35,484 nt of DNA from a virus, in IMG/VR virus record IMGVR_UViG_3300042465_002939, positions 1 to 35,484 of that record, one strand, 5' to 3'. The notes under the pieces were generated by a model. That model was not told the origin of the DNA. It made no database searches and saw only the letters and a list, made by a program, of their open reading frames with translations. The stretch's first letter is position 1; each line of letters starts with the position of its first letter. The translations under genes were made by a program, and so were the position numbers. Below are positions 19,344 to 29,267 of this stretch, one piece after another.

Positions 19344-20786
19344 TCAGAAAATGGGTCGGAAGATTGAACTGAAGACTTGGCCGAAAACCTGCCTGACAGC
19401 AGGGAAGAAGTCCCAGCCAGAGTTGTTTCCTGCGTCCACGTTTCCTGTTTTTAGAAACGCATTCCACGTTGCGCCGCCGGTGGCGTTGATGTCCTGAATT
19501 GATACGTTGGAAACCTCAACCGTCCCAACGCTGTCGCTCAACGTGGCGCGCGTGCCTGCCGTGCTGCTGTTCAACGTGATGAGATTGCCAGCGGTGCCAG
19601 ACACCCCGAAGGCCGCGACCGTCTGCGTCGTGCCAGCGGTGAGCGTGATGGTCGCGGGTTGCACCGTATTGGTGATGTTGGCGAAGCTGTTGCTCTGCTG
19701 GATTGTCAAAGCGCCAGACCCGCCTTGGTTCAACCGAGGCCATGCCTTTGCGCCGCCTGCAAATGTCTTTGCGCTGGCACTGGTCATGCTGATGATGCCA
19801 GCGGACGGGCTGACGGTCAGGTTGGCCACGTTGGTGTTCGCGTTCCACGCAGTGCCGCTGCCTGCGATAGTCCACGTTCCGCTGCCGAGCGTTAGGGTTT
19901 TGGTTCCAGAGCCAAGCGCAAACGATCCGAGCGTGACGTTCTTGTCATTTGCATTCAACGTGCCGTTTGTCAGAGTGAGCGTGCGTGTGGCCCCAATTTC
20001 AAGGTTGTCTTGAATAACAAGAGTTGCCCCTGGGCTGGACTGAGTAATCGGAAAGTCCAAAACTTTCCCATTTGTGGTGAGGTTCTGAGTTCCGCTTGTT
20101 GCACCAAAAAACAGCGGCCCTGCGCCAGCCAAGATACTCACGTTTGTGCCAAAAACGACATTACCGTATGCAATCACCGCGCTGGCCCCGTTATAGCTTC
20201 CAGCGAAGTTTGCAAGGTCTATATTTTTAGCGCGACCATCTATGCGAACAATGTCCGTCCCTGCCGTTACGACGAAAGAAAACGCTGCCGCCTCAGTGGC
20301 CGTGAATGATGAAACCGTTCTGGTCCCGGTCGAGCCGGAATAGGTAAGGTTTACTGTCGGCGTTCCTGTGACACTCAAGTTTGTGCCAGTGTTTAGCGTC
20401 CAGATCGTCGCGCCATTTCCAGTCAGGTTAATGCTTCCTGTCCCAAATGCGACTGTCCGCACGTTGGAGTTAGAAGATGAAAAGTTGTTCATGGTAAACG
20501 AGAAATTGTTAAGGTCTACAGTTCCAGCCGTCAATGTCAGGCGCGTTGCAATTGTCAGATTTGCACCCAGCTTGAGTGCAAGAGTGCTGGTGTTGACAAT
20601 GACATTTGATGCAGCAGCATTTGCCGCCGTTGTGCATGTTCCAGTTCCAGACGCAGCATCAAAGTTTACTGTGTCTCCTGAAATGGGAGGCCCACTCCCC
20701 GGCGCCCCGCCAGATAAGGCTGACCAGTTAGCAGTGCTTGCCGCATCCCACGTCCCATCACCGCCGACCCAAAAGTAAGTAGCCAT
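19344..20786 (-). CDS. Beta-repeat tail appendage or adhesin-like protein
   Basis: 480 residues from ATG 20786 (one base shared with the tailspike stop). It starts MATYFWVGGDGTWDAASTAN, then consists of Thr/Ser/Asn/Gly-rich beta repeats (LTLTAGTVDLNNFSFTMNNF, RTLTLTNGTLNANDKNVTLG) like a right-handed beta helix or autotransporter passenger. GC is lower than in the replication genes. Just downstream of the tailspike, it is probably a second surface-binding fibre. A hydrophobic, basic end (VFGQVFSSIFRPIF) is unusual. Confidence 0.7.
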   Translation of the reverse strand: MATYFWVGGDGTWDAASTANWSALSGGAPGSGPPISGDTVNFDAASGTGTCTTAANAAASNVIVNTSTLALKLGANLTIATRLTLTAGTVDLNNFSFTMNNFSSSNSNVRTVAFGTGSINLTGNGATIWTLNTGTNLSVTGTPTVNLTYSGSTGTRTVSSFTATEAAAFSFVVTAGTDIVRIDGRAKNIDLANFAGSYNGASAVIAYGNVVFGTNVSILAGAGPLFFGATSGTQNLTTNGKVLDFPITQSSPGATLVIQDNLEIGATRTLTLTNGTLNANDKNVTLGSFALGSGTKTLTLGSGTWTIAGSGTAWNANTNVANLTVSPSAGIISMTSASAKTFAGGAKAWPRLNQGGSGALTIQQSNSFANITNTVQPATITLTAGTTQTVAAFGVSGTAGNLITLNSSTAGTRATLSDSVGTVEVSNVSIQDINATGGATWNAFLKTGNVDAGNNSGWDFFPAVRQVFGQVFSSIFRPIF

Positions 20787-23035
20787 TAGAGATTGCCCTC
20801 CGAAACCCAAGTCCCGGGTGTCCCCGCCACAGTGCAAACCCAAGACTTAGGCTGGCCAACGACTGGGGTTTGGTTGATAACACGGTCTCCAACAGCCCAA
20901 GCGTTGGCAACTGGTACGGCTGTGCCATAGGTCGTCGCGCGACCCAGTGTGCCGTAGAAGTTAATCAGGCGTGCACCTGCCGGATTTGTGATGGTAGGCG
21001 TGGAAGAGTGCCATCCACTCTCGACATATTCTGTGGCTGAGTTGATCTCAGCCTTAAATGTCAGATTTCCAAAGCGCGGATTGGCCACAGTGATCCTGCC
21101 AGTATTCTGATACAAGACAGAGCGAGAAACGCCAGCGCCACCCGTATTCGCCTCAAAAACTGGGCTGGTCAACGTCACGTCAACGCCAGCAAATGCCGCC
21201 ACATAGAAGTTCAGCCGATTTGCGCGGAATATATCGCCTGCGCTAGTCGTCAGCGTGATCGGATTTGCCGGCACACAAGTAAAGGCGTCGTGGTTTGCGG
21301 CGTCATAATAGTTGTTTGATGAACTCAAGCGTCCGATTGTATAGGTTGCGGCACCGTTGTTGTTCACCAGAAACGCCTGAAAAGCGCCAGTATTTGTAAG
21401 CTGGTTGTCCCGAACAAATAGATTGTTGATGGAGCAGCCAGTAATCGAAGAACCAGACGGGCGAATAAGGAATGCGTTTGCAACTGTGCTAACAGTATTC
21501 CCCGCGACAACAAACTGCTTGATATTGCAGTTGGCAAATTCTGGAGACAAGAAGATACCAGCCGCAGACGCGCCTGCACAAGTCACCACGTTGCCTGAGA
21601 TGTCATAATAATCGCTGTTGATCTCTTGAGAGATGCGAATCCCGCCAACTGTCGTTTCAGCGCTGTTGAGTATGTTTCCTTGGACACACCCGTTGATGCC
21701 GGAAACAACAACGCTACTTGCGATGTTGTCAGAGATGATGAACAGTTCAGTGTTGCCGTGGATGTCGATGCAGCCGACATTATTTTCACGAGTGCTGTTG
21801 CTGCATGCGTTGTTAGAGTAAATCAGGTCACGCACAGGCTCAAAGCCGCCGCTGCTGATTGCGTGACGCGCATTGTTGATTTCGTTTTTCGTAACCTTCA
21901 CACCTTGGCAGGACACGACGCCGACGCCATAAGATGCTCCGGTAACTGTGCCATTCCAAACGTCATATATAAAGTTTCCGTCCACTTGGCCGCCCAAGCA
22001 ATATCCGACAAAAACACCGGCATAGCGAGAGCCGTGAACTTTACAGTTTCGCACGGTTGGATTGCGTGAATAATAGATTTCAAGCGCAATGTTGTCATCA
22101 TCGCACTCGATCTCAAGGCCCTCTACAATGACCTGCGGCATATCCAAAAGATGCACGGTCGTTGTTGCAGCGGTGTAGCCATCATAGAGAGGATTGGAAT
22201 TGGTGATCGTCGTTCCGCCAATGAGTTCCACTAGCGCCAGCTCACCCTTAACATAGGCTGGGCGCGAAGGGTTCCAAAGATCAGTTGAACTGATAAGCAA
22301 GATGCGGCCCGGCGTGATCCCAGACGCGCTTGCCACCGTGAAGGTGTCGCTGTTCTTGCTGACGTTTGCACCAAGAGCAGTGCTTGAAACGCGCTGCCCT
22401 CCAAGCTGGATCACGTTCAGACTGGAGACAGATGATGCGTCAATCACCGCACCATAGCCTTGAATGCTGACCGTCACCCCATCTGCAAATCGTTTGTTTA
22501 TGCCACTTGTGATAAGGTAACGCCCCGGCGGAAACACCAGCACACCACCAGATGCACCAACAGCATCAAGCGCCAGACCAATAGCCGCCGTGTCGTCCGC
22601 CACGCCATCACCAACAGCGCCGAAGTCTTTGACCGACACATAGTCCTGCAAGCGAGATGTCAGAACGCGAGTGACAGCGCCGGTCGAGCCTTCGTTGTAG
22701 GTCATCTGATCCGTGCTGCTGGCAGACGTGCCGGGCAGGATGCCATAGCCGACCGGGCTGTAGATCACCAGCGCGTTGTTCTTGTCGCGTACCGTCACCG
22801 AGAACTGCGCGTTGGCATAGATCAGCGCCGGGCTGCCGTTGCGCGACGGATAGCCGTTGATGGTTCGGATCGGTTGGGCCGCCGGCTGCGTCAGCGCGCT
22901 GTCGTAATACACCTGGATCGGGTTGGTTTCCGGGTTCAGGTTGGCCGTGCCAAAATACAAATAGCCCGCGTCCAGCGGATCACCGTTCTTATCGGTGAAG
23001 ATCGGATAGGGCGGGGCGAGTTGCGTCAGCGGCAT
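20786..23035 (-). CDS. Tailspike with P22-like head-binding domain and beta helix
   Basis: 749 residues from ATG 23035. Residues 1-105 match the P22 tailspike head-binding domain (PPYPIFTDKNGDPLDAGYLY, YPSRNGSPALIYANAQFSVT). Residues about 130-600 form a pectate-lyase-like right-handed beta helix, beginning VSVKDFGAVGDGVADDTAAI, with Asn/Val-rich coils. The C-terminus (AVGDRVINQTPVVGQPKSW) is a capping domain common in phage fibres. It should bind and probably cut a host surface polysaccharide. The catalytic residues cannot be placed by eye. Confidence 0.9.
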   Translation of the reverse strand: MPLTQLAPPYPIFTDKNGDPLDAGYLYFGTANLNPETNPIQVYYDSALTQPAAQPIRTINGYPSRNGSPALIYANAQFSVTVRDKNNALVIYSPVGYGILPGTSASSTDQMTYNEGSTGAVTRVLTSRLQDYVSVKDFGAVGDGVADDTAAIGLALDAVGASGGVLVFPPGRYLITSGINKRFADGVTVSIQGYGAVIDASSVSSLNVIQLGGQRVSSTALGANVSKNSDTFTVASASGITPGRILLISSTDLWNPSRPAYVKGELALVELIGGTTITNSNPLYDGYTAATTTVHLLDMPQVIVEGLEIECDDDNIALEIYYSRNPTVRNCKVHGSRYAGVFVGYCLGGQVDGNFIYDVWNGTVTGASYGVGVVSCQGVKVTKNEINNARHAISSGGFEPVRDLIYSNNACSNSTRENNVGCIDIHGNTELFIISDNIASSVVVSGINGCVQGNILNSAETTVGGIRISQEINSDYYDISGNVVTCAGASAAGIFLSPEFANCNIKQFVVAGNTVSTVANAFLIRPSGSSITGCSINNLFVRDNQLTNTGAFQAFLVNNNGAATYTIGRLSSSNNYYDAANHDAFTCVPANPITLTTSAGDIFRANRLNFYVAAFAGVDVTLTSPVFEANTGGAGVSRSVLYQNTGRITVANPRFGNLTFKAEINSATEYVESGWHSSTPTITNPAGARLINFYGTLGRATTYGTAVPVANAWAVGDRVINQTPVVGQPKSWVCTVAGTPGTWVSEGNL

Positions 23036-23087
23036 TGGGCATCCTTTCGCGTGATTTTTACCACGAAATGCGGGGTCTTGGATAGGG

Positions 23088-25673
23088 TCATTGCGGGGCC
23101 ATCGATCTGCGCTCTGGCTTTTCGCCCTGATCGGCTGTCAGGCCAAGAAGCGCGCCATTGATCCAAATGCGCGGATCGCCAATGTCAGCCGACTTGGCCC
23201 ACTTGCGGAATACAGGATCAGCCGCCAAGCGGCTCTTGGCTTTCTCGGTGACAGTGTTGGTCGCGGCTTTGGCAACGAGATCCTTGAAGGCGTCGGAGGC
23301 GAACATGTCGCCCATAGCCCGCACGCCATCGCGCTTGCCAGCATCCGTCAGCGCGCCGACAAGGGCGCCACCTGCTGCGCCGATCATCGGAGAGCCGACC
23401 ATAGCGCCAGCAGCGCCAGCAGCGGCCTGCGTAGTGCGGCGCCCAAGCGTGCTGCTCATTGCCGCTCCGATAATGCCCTGCGCATTCAATTCAGCCAGAA
23501 GAGCCTGATTTGCCGCGCCAGTGCGAATGATCTTTTCCGATGCGTCGTTGACATATCTCGAAACCTCATAAAGATCGCGCAAAACCTTCTGCCCATCCTC
23601 GCCCAAGGTTTCTGCAATCTTTCCGTAAACCACCGAGTTCTGACGCAGATCACGATACATTTTCGTGTATTCGGCAAAGCTAAACGGCGCACTGATTTCC
23701 TCGCCAACCGTGCCAACGCCGCCAGTGGACCTGCGAGACCGAGACAATGCCGAAACAGCAGTGGCGATAGCTTCGCGCTGAAGATCCTTCGGGATGACCT
23801 TTAGAACACGGTTCAGGCCAGAAATGTCGCCACGGCGGCCACCACCGATCGCGCCCCGGATTGCCGTGGCAACGCTGCCTTCAAGGTCTTTCCCGAAGGA
23901 GGTTGTAATGCGTTTTTCAAGCGCCTTTTGCTTGGCCGTGGTCTGGTTTGCCAACCGCAGAGTTTGGCGCAAATCATCGCCACCGACAGATGCAGCAACG
24001 CCAAGCTGATCCTCTGCCAGCGCGCCATAAACACGCTTTAGGATCGCCTCGTTGACATCTGTGTAAGGGCCGCCACGGCCTTCCAGCGCGCGGCCAACGT
24101 CCTGCTTGATCGTAACAAGGCGCGCATAGGTCAGCGGCGTATCGGGGTCAGTGACAACGTCAAAGAGTTCTTTTTCTTTGCCCTTCAAGCCGCCGACACC
24201 GCCAAGGTCGGTGATGCGCTCGTTTAACAGCTTGACGCTGTTGGTTGGGTCAACAAGCGTGCTTGGTCTGATTCTCGCATCAACCTGCTTGTAAAGCCCA
24301 GAAGCTTCACTTTTCAGGTCATTGCGCGTCTTTTCGAGGTTGCGCAGAATGTCGTCAGAAATGCGCGACAGGTCAGGGCTGCCATCGATGGCTTCGAGTG
24401 CTGCATCCGCCTTGTCGGCAGCGCGCCCCAAAGACTCGACCCAATCAGCTTCAGCCGCAGCACCTTTTTGAGATCTGGCCATCCCGACAGCAGCGCGCAA
24501 TTGCTGATGATCCGACCAAACGTCGGGCGGCATTTCCACGCCAAGGCGTTCTGCGGCTGCACGGGCTTCAGGATTTCCAACAGCCATCGCAGCCAGCTTC
24601 TCGCGGGCGGCTTGGGAGCCAGCGCCCCCGACAGCGGCCTTGCGCATCAGTTTTTGGAACTCATCGGCTGCCATCTCATCCGGCGTCATTGCCGCTGCGC
24701 CGGGTGCAGCACGGCCAGAAGGCGCAGCGGTAGGCCCAGCAGCAGGAGCCGCACCAGGTGCAGGGGAAGGCGCTGCGGCGGCAACAGGTGGCACGGCAGC
24801 CGCAGGCGGCGCTGATGGGGCCGCAGGCGCTCCAGGCGATGGCAGCGCACGCGGCGGGGCAGGCAGCATCAACGGCGCTTCAGCCGCAGCAGGAGGGGCC
24901 GCAGGAGCGCCGCGCACGCCTCTAGGGGCCGCAAGGCGCGGCGCGGTGGTAAGCTGCCCAGGAGAGCCTGCAAACGCCTCTGGCAGTGCCGCAAAGTCGC
25001 GTGCAAAGCGTTGTGCCGTCTCTGGTGACATCAGCCCGGTCGATGCCATGATGTCGGCAATCGCGCCACCAGCATAATTCCAAGCACCAGATCCAGCGGC
25101 GCCGGCTGTGATGGCCGCATCGCCAAGATATTCGCCAACCGCACGCACAGGCGCAGGGAATGAAACCTCGGCGCCACCGGGTCGAACCAGCGGCATCGTC
25201 TCAGGTATCTCGGCCACGCCCTCGCCGCCGACAAGGCCACCAGCAGCGCGCCCTGCGGTGGCGAACTGTTCCCGGCTGAACTGCTCACGCAACGGGGCTT
25301 CAGGTTCGCCACCAGCACCAGCAATGGCCTGCTGCACGGGAAGCCCCTGCATGATGCCCTGCACGATGCGCTGGTTGTTGGTCGAATAGCCGGGGCTGAC
25401 AAAGCTGAAGCGAGGCACCTGCTGGCCAGTTACGACATCAACGGCCTCGGTGCCGTCAAACGGCAACTGCACAACGCGGCCACCACCTTCGACCTGCATG
25501 ACGACCTTTTCGCCAGACGGTACGGCAGTGGTCGGCGCGGGTGCAGTGGCAGCAGGCGCAGTGGTGCCTTTGCGCGCCTGCGTTTCCTGCTTCGCCACTC
25601 GGTCAATAACGTCCTGCGACGTTCCCTCTGGAAACTCCAAAACCGTGCCGTCGAAGAGTTCGATCTCAATCAT
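23088..25673 (-). CDS. Ejection protein (large internal virion protein)
   Basis: 861 residues from ATG 25673 (ATGA overlap). N-terminus IELFDGTVLEFPEGTSQDVI is the short motif found at the start of many phage internal virion proteins. A long Ala/Pro-rich linker follows (about residues 250-340), then a helical body. Near the C-terminus is a glycine-zipper membrane stretch (AAAGAAGAMVGSPMIGAAGG then ALVGAL), suited to forming a channel. It corresponds in place to P22 gp16/gp20, which leave the virion to help DNA cross the envelope. Confidence 0.82.
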   Translation of the reverse strand: MIEIELFDGTVLEFPEGTSQDVIDRVAKQETQARKGTTAPAATAPAPTTAVPSGEKVVMQVEGGGRVVQLPFDGTEAVDVVTGQQVPRFSFVSPGYSTNNQRIVQGIMQGLPVQQAIAGAGGEPEAPLREQFSREQFATAGRAAGGLVGGEGVAEIPETMPLVRPGGAEVSFPAPVRAVGEYLGDAAITAGAAGSGAWNYAGGAIADIMASTGLMSPETAQRFARDFAALPEAFAGSPGQLTTAPRLAAPRGVRGAPAAPPAAAEAPLMLPAPPRALPSPGAPAAPSAPPAAAVPPVAAAAPSPAPGAAPAAGPTAAPSGRAAPGAAAMTPDEMAADEFQKLMRKAAVGGAGSQAAREKLAAMAVGNPEARAAAERLGVEMPPDVWSDHQQLRAAVGMARSQKGAAAEADWVESLGRAADKADAALEAIDGSPDLSRISDDILRNLEKTRNDLKSEASGLYKQVDARIRPSTLVDPTNSVKLLNERITDLGGVGGLKGKEKELFDVVTDPDTPLTYARLVTIKQDVGRALEGRGGPYTDVNEAILKRVYGALAEDQLGVAASVGGDDLRQTLRLANQTTAKQKALEKRITTSFGKDLEGSVATAIRGAIGGGRRGDISGLNRVLKVIPKDLQREAIATAVSALSRSRRSTGGVGTVGEEISAPFSFAEYTKMYRDLRQNSVVYGKIAETLGEDGQKVLRDLYEVSRYVNDASEKIIRTGAANQALLAELNAQGIIGAAMSSTLGRRTTQAAAGAAGAMVGSPMIGAAGGALVGALTDAGKRDGVRAMGDMFASDAFKDLVAKAATNTVTEKAKSRLAADPVFRKWAKSADIGDPRIWINGALLGLTADQGEKPERRSMAPQ

Positions 25674-27079
25674 TGGATGCGGTTCCCGTTTTCGTCATAT
25701 CTCACGCGGCCACCACCAGCAGGTGCTGCGGTAGTGGTCTCAGGTGCAGCGGTGCCTTGGCCTGGGCCGGGCGGATTTGCCCGCATCCATGCGGTCATAT
25801 CTCTTTCGCCGCTGTCAAGGAAGTCGAACCATTGACCAGTGCCATAGCCACGAGAGAAGAACCTGGATTGCTGCGAGAGGTAATTAGACAGCTTTTGCTG
25901 CGCTGTCTTTTTACGCCGCAACCAATCGGAAAGCTCTTTTTCATTCAGGTTTGTCGGCAATGCAGTATTGAGAGCCAGTGCAAGTTCGCCTTCAGACAGT
26001 GCGCCGAATGTGACCGATCCGATAACATCAAGGCCAAGGTTGTTGCGCAGGTTGTCAAGTTCAATGGTTGATGCGTTCCAGCTTGGCAGCCTGTTTGCAA
26101 TGACACCAGTATTTGCCCCTTCCTCCTCAACAAGCTGGATCGCCCGATCAAGGTTAGAGATATTGGAGCGAATAGTGCCAATCTGCTTGAACGCCTCAAT
26201 GCTGAGATCAACGGCAGCCTTGCCACCAGCCTCCGCAGCGGCAGCCAATGCGCCCAAATCAGCCGCAGCCTGAAGCCTTCCAGTGGCCCCAGCTTGCTCA
26301 ACAGCACCCTTCACGTCAGCCATAAGCTGCTTGTCGTCTTCCATAAGCTGCTCTGCCGCAGCACCAGTGACGATTTCATTTGTCCTGTTATCTCGGACCT
26401 CAACAGTTCCGTCTTTGCGTACAATCACGGTGGCGAGTTTGCCGGGCAGTGCAGACTGAACGTCAGCGCCGCCAGGCTGACCCTGCCCAGTCTGCTTAAT
26501 GATCGCGTCCATGACGCCGGCATCAATCGCCCCAGAAGCCGTCAATAGCGCCAGCGTGGCCACACCTTGGCCCTGCGGATCGATCTCTACCAGCTTGCGG
26601 TTGGCACGCAGGGCAGCGGCTTCCTGCGCGTCTCCTGCGTTCTCTGCGGCTGCGATGCGCTCGTCAAGCATGGCCAAGGCAACCTCGGGCTTGCCGCCCA
26701 GAAGGCTGGTCGAAAGCTGGATGCCGAATTGCGTGTCAGCCTCACGGCGAGGGGCTTCCATCGCCTCAAACGCACTCTGGAACTCGCCAAAGGTCGAGGC
26801 GTTGTTCAGCGCAAACTGGTTCAGCGCATCTGTCGTCAGCGTGCCGCTGATCGCCATGTCACGCAGGCCCGCAAGCTGTGCCTGCATGGCCTCGGCCTGC
26901 GCACGCTGGCGCTCTGCCTCGGCACGGCGCATTTCAAACTCGGAAGCAGCGCGGGCCTCTGCGGCGGCGCGCACATCCATCACCTGGCGCTGCTCAATGT
27001 CTGCCCGCCCAAGGCCATAACCGCGCATAGCCTCTTCAATCGGGTTCTTCACGTCGAGCATGTAGTTGATAGGTTCCAT
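25670..27079 (-). CDS. Second ejection protein, helical
   Basis: 469 residues from ATG 27079 (shares a base with the upstream stop). Mainly long charged helices rich in Ala, Glu and Gln, e.g. EMRRAEAERQRAQAEAMQAQ, with a conserved-looking end (QWFDFLDSGERDMTAWMRAN). Position between the gp7-like and large ejection genes fits a P22 gp20-type protein. No enzyme motif. Confidence 0.75.
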   Translation of the reverse strand: MEPINYMLDVKNPIEEAMRGYGLGRADIEQRQVMDVRAAAEARAASEFEMRRAEAERQRAQAEAMQAQLAGLRDMAISGTLTTDALNQFALNNASTFGEFQSAFEAMEAPRREADTQFGIQLSTSLLGGKPEVALAMLDERIAAAENAGDAQEAAALRANRKLVEIDPQGQGVATLALLTASGAIDAGVMDAIIKQTGQGQPGGADVQSALPGKLATVIVRKDGTVEVRDNRTNEIVTGAAAEQLMEDDKQLMADVKGAVEQAGATGRLQAAADLGALAAAAEAGGKAAVDLSIEAFKQIGTIRSNISNLDRAIQLVEEEGANTGVIANRLPSWNASTIELDNLRNNLGLDVIGSVTFGALSEGELALALNTALPTNLNEKELSDWLRRKKTAQQKLSNYLSQQSRFFSRGYGTGQWFDFLDSGERDMTAWMRANPPGPGQGTAAPETTTAAPAGGGRVRYDENGNRIQ

Positions 27080-27771
27080 CAGAACGCCCCTCCGCCGTAG
27101 AACATGCCCTGCCCGAAGGTCAGCGGTGCGCTGGCACCTTGCGGCGTATAGCCTTGATACGCCATGCCGCGACCAAAGGCCGTTCCTGCGCTGCCGATCA
27201 GATTGCCCCAAGTCTGAGCAGCGGCGAGCGTTCCGCCGGCCTGTGCGGCGCCTTGCTGCTGCAACAGGTTGGCCACATTCGTGCCAGTTTGCATCCCAGC
27301 CGTTCCAACATTAGTCGCTGCGTTTTGGCCCATCGTAGCCAGCCCGCCGAGGCGATTATACTGCTGCTCAATCAAGCCAGACAGGATCTGCGGGCGGAAC
27401 TGAGCCAGCGCGCCCTGCACGTTGCCGCCACGCAGGCCACCCGTGGCAGCCGCACTCTGCAAGATCGCGTTCTCGCCCTGCCGCGCCAGAGCGGCAAACT
27501 CTGGGCCTTGCTCGATAGCCTGAATGGCCGCACGCTGTGCATCCGCACCAGCCGCGCCAGTCAGCGCCATCTGCTGGCCAAAAGCCGTCGTGCCACCTGT
27601 GACAAACGGCGCAAGAAGTTTCTGAACCGCGTCGAACTGGCGGCGCTGTTCTGCAATGCCCTTATCCGCAGCCACCGACTGCGTTTGAGCGGCAGATTTC
27701 TGCGCCTTGGACTGTATACCAGCGCTTAGAACAGCGCCGCCAAGCAGGGCAAGACCTGTGCTAATGGCCAT
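27079..27771 (-). CDS. DNA transfer/ejection protein, P22 gp7-like
   Basis: 230 residues from ATG 27771. Pattern TGLALLGGAVLSAGIQSKAQ (a hydrophobic start), then FGQQMALTGAAGADAQRAAI, QGENAILQSAAATGGLRGGN and LAQFRPQILSGLIEQQYNRL, the same blocks as in proteins annotated as DNA transfer protein p32/gp7. It enters the host with the DNA. A Gly-rich C-terminus follows. Start overlaps the end of the GNAT gene by 11 bases. Confidence 0.83.
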   Translation of the reverse strand: MAISTGLALLGGAVLSAGIQSKAQKSAAQTQSVAADKGIAEQRRQFDAVQKLLAPFVTGGTTAFGQQMALTGAAGADAQRAAIQAIEQGPEFAALARQGENAILQSAAATGGLRGGNVQGALAQFRPQILSGLIEQQYNRLGGLATMGQNAATNVGTAGMQTGTNVANLLQQQGAAQAGGTLAAAQTWGNLIGSAGTAFGRGMAYQGYTPQGASAPLTFGQGMFYGGGAF

Positions 27772-28321
27772 GACGGATTTCCTTCGTGAATGTGCGCTCA
27801 ATCGGCATGAAGCCGCTGCGGGAATAAACGCGCTCCATCGTTCCCGCTCGCTCGTTTTCAAGCGCGATCATAAACAACTGGCTGGCACCGATCTGCTCGG
27901 CCCAGCCCTCGATTGCAAACATCATCTGCTTTCCGGCGCTAGATCCGCGCTCTGCCGGATCGACCCACCAAAACAATTCTTGCGCGACGGTCACGCTGGG
28001 CGCGAAATAAAGCGGGAAGGCCATTGCGCCCGCAATGCCAACCACGTCGCCGCCTTTGTCAGCCACCCAAACCTGCGCTGCGTCGGAAGCGTCAACGTGA
28101 TCCAGAAACGCGCCAAAGCCTGCTTCATCGAAATCAACACGCTGGCCCATCGGAGACGCAGCGAAAAACGCCCGCGCCTGCTCAATCACGCCTGCCTTGT
28201 CTGATTTTTCAGCTTGGCGAACCAGCACCGGGCAACCCTCTTTGGATCTTGCCTGCTGGTGGGCCAAAGTCTCAGCGTCCGCATTATCGCAGAAATCGGT
28301 TTTTCGGGCAAGGCTCGTCAT
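27761..28321 (-). CDS. GNAT-family acetyltransferase within the virion block
   Basis: 186 residues from ATG 28321 (ATGA overlap). GNAT fold: the central strand ELFWWVDPAERGSSAGKQMM carries the acetyl-CoA loop (RGSSAGK, a variant of RxxGxG/A), then LFMIALENERAGTMERVYSR and SGFMPIERTFTKEI. Substrate unknown. Such genes are frequent among ejection or tail genes of short-tailed phages; it might modify a virion or host protein early in infection. Confidence 0.82.
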   Translation of the reverse strand: MTSLARKTDFCDNADAETLAHQQARSKEGCPVLVRQAEKSDKAGVIEQARAFFAASPMGQRVDFDEAGFGAFLDHVDASDAAQVWVADKGGDVVGIAGAMAFPLYFAPSVTVAQELFWWVDPAERGSSAGKQMMFAIEGWAEQIGASQLFMIALENERAGTMERVYSRSGFMPIERTFTKEIRHGH

Positions 28322-28896
28322 TGCAGGCGGAACCTTTCAAGGATGGCATAGGGATTATACAGGGAAAGCGGATCGACGCGCTCCCCGTAAAGATCCGCCA
28401 CACGGTTCGACGGCTGATAGCCACGCGCGAAATCGCTCTCTTCCGCGCCACCAGGCATCGGGCGGAAACGGGACTGCGTGGGCGTGCCGAGATAGCTGGC
28501 AGCCCGTTGATCGCGATATTCTGCGGATGGTCGCAAGAAGTCCCTGACGATAGCCGCCGCGGCAGATCCAGCATCAGGTGCCGACATAATGGATCGCGCC
28601 GCCGCGCTTTCCGGTCCTTGCAGTTCCATCATCATAAAATCAAGCTGCGCGTCCACATCGCTGGGGTCAACGCCACGCTCGCTGGCAAACGCCTCATACT
28701 CCACACGGCGAGGGCCTGTCAGTTGGTACAGGCCAAAGCCACCGCGCGATCCCGGCACAATAGGGTTGCGCTCATTAATGCCAGGATCAAGCCCGCTTTC
28801 GTCTTGAAAGTTCATAACGAAGCCCTCCGCAATATGCGGCGGCAAACCACGGGCGATCAGTTTTTCCCTGATTTCATTTGGGTCAACTGTGGCCAT
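28318..28896 (-). CDS. Virion lysozyme (phage tail lysozyme, PF18013-like)
   Basis: 192 residues from ATG 28896; a longer frame to 28923 is rejected. Pattern VMNFQDESGLDPGINERNPI, with candidate catalytic Glu33, then GSRGGFGLYQLTGPRRVEYE, matches tail-associated lysozymes that open peptidoglycan during entry. It sits among ejection genes, apart from the amidase of the lysis cassette. The C-terminal 80 residues are unassigned. Confidence 0.8.
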   Translation of the reverse strand: MATVDPNEIREKLIARGLPPHIAEGFVMNFQDESGLDPGINERNPIVPGSRGGFGLYQLTGPRRVEYEAFASERGVDPSDVDAQLDFMMMELQGPESAAARSIMSAPDAGSAAAAIVRDFLRPSAEYRDQRAASYLGTPTQSRFRPMPGGAEESDFARGYQPSNRVADLYGERVDPLSLYNPYAILERFRLQ

Positions 28897-29267
28897 CAAT
28901 CGTCTCCTTCGTGCGCCTGGCATGCGCGCAGGGCGGAACAGACGAAATCAAACTTCTTGCAATAGCCGCGACCGCCGCCAGAGGCGTCATAGTCCGTCAC
29001 CGGGATGCTTTCCATCATGGCCTGCATCATCGGGTCAACGCAGAAGTATTCGCAGTTCAGGCACATGCGACGGCGGGCTTCTTTCTCGTTCATGTCCCAG
29101 GCTTTGGCCAGCCCAGCCCAGAACGGCTTGTTTGCCTTCGGGTCAAGCGACGGATTGGCCGGGCCGAACTGCCAGCTATCAATCGCCACCTGCTTGTTCT
29201 TCTTGTTTTCGGCTGCGCTGGAGATCTTCATCTTCGGCAGACCAAACTCAATCATCATATCGTCCAT
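28896..29267 (-). CDS. Conserved virion-block protein with Cys cluster
   Basis: 123 residues from ATG 29267. Cysteines are spaced CLNCEYFC, then GYCKKFDFVCSALRAC, enough for a metal or disulfide site. Proteins of this layout recur near ejection genes of short-tailed phages. Starts on a TAATG junction with the gene upstream. Function unknown. Confidence 0.68.
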   Translation of the reverse strand: MDDMMIEFGLPKMKISSAAENKKNKQVAIDSWQFGPANPSLDPKANKPFWAGLAKAWDMNEKEARRRMCLNCEYFCVDPMMQAMMESIPVTDYDASGGGRGYCKKFDFVCSALRACQAHEGDD

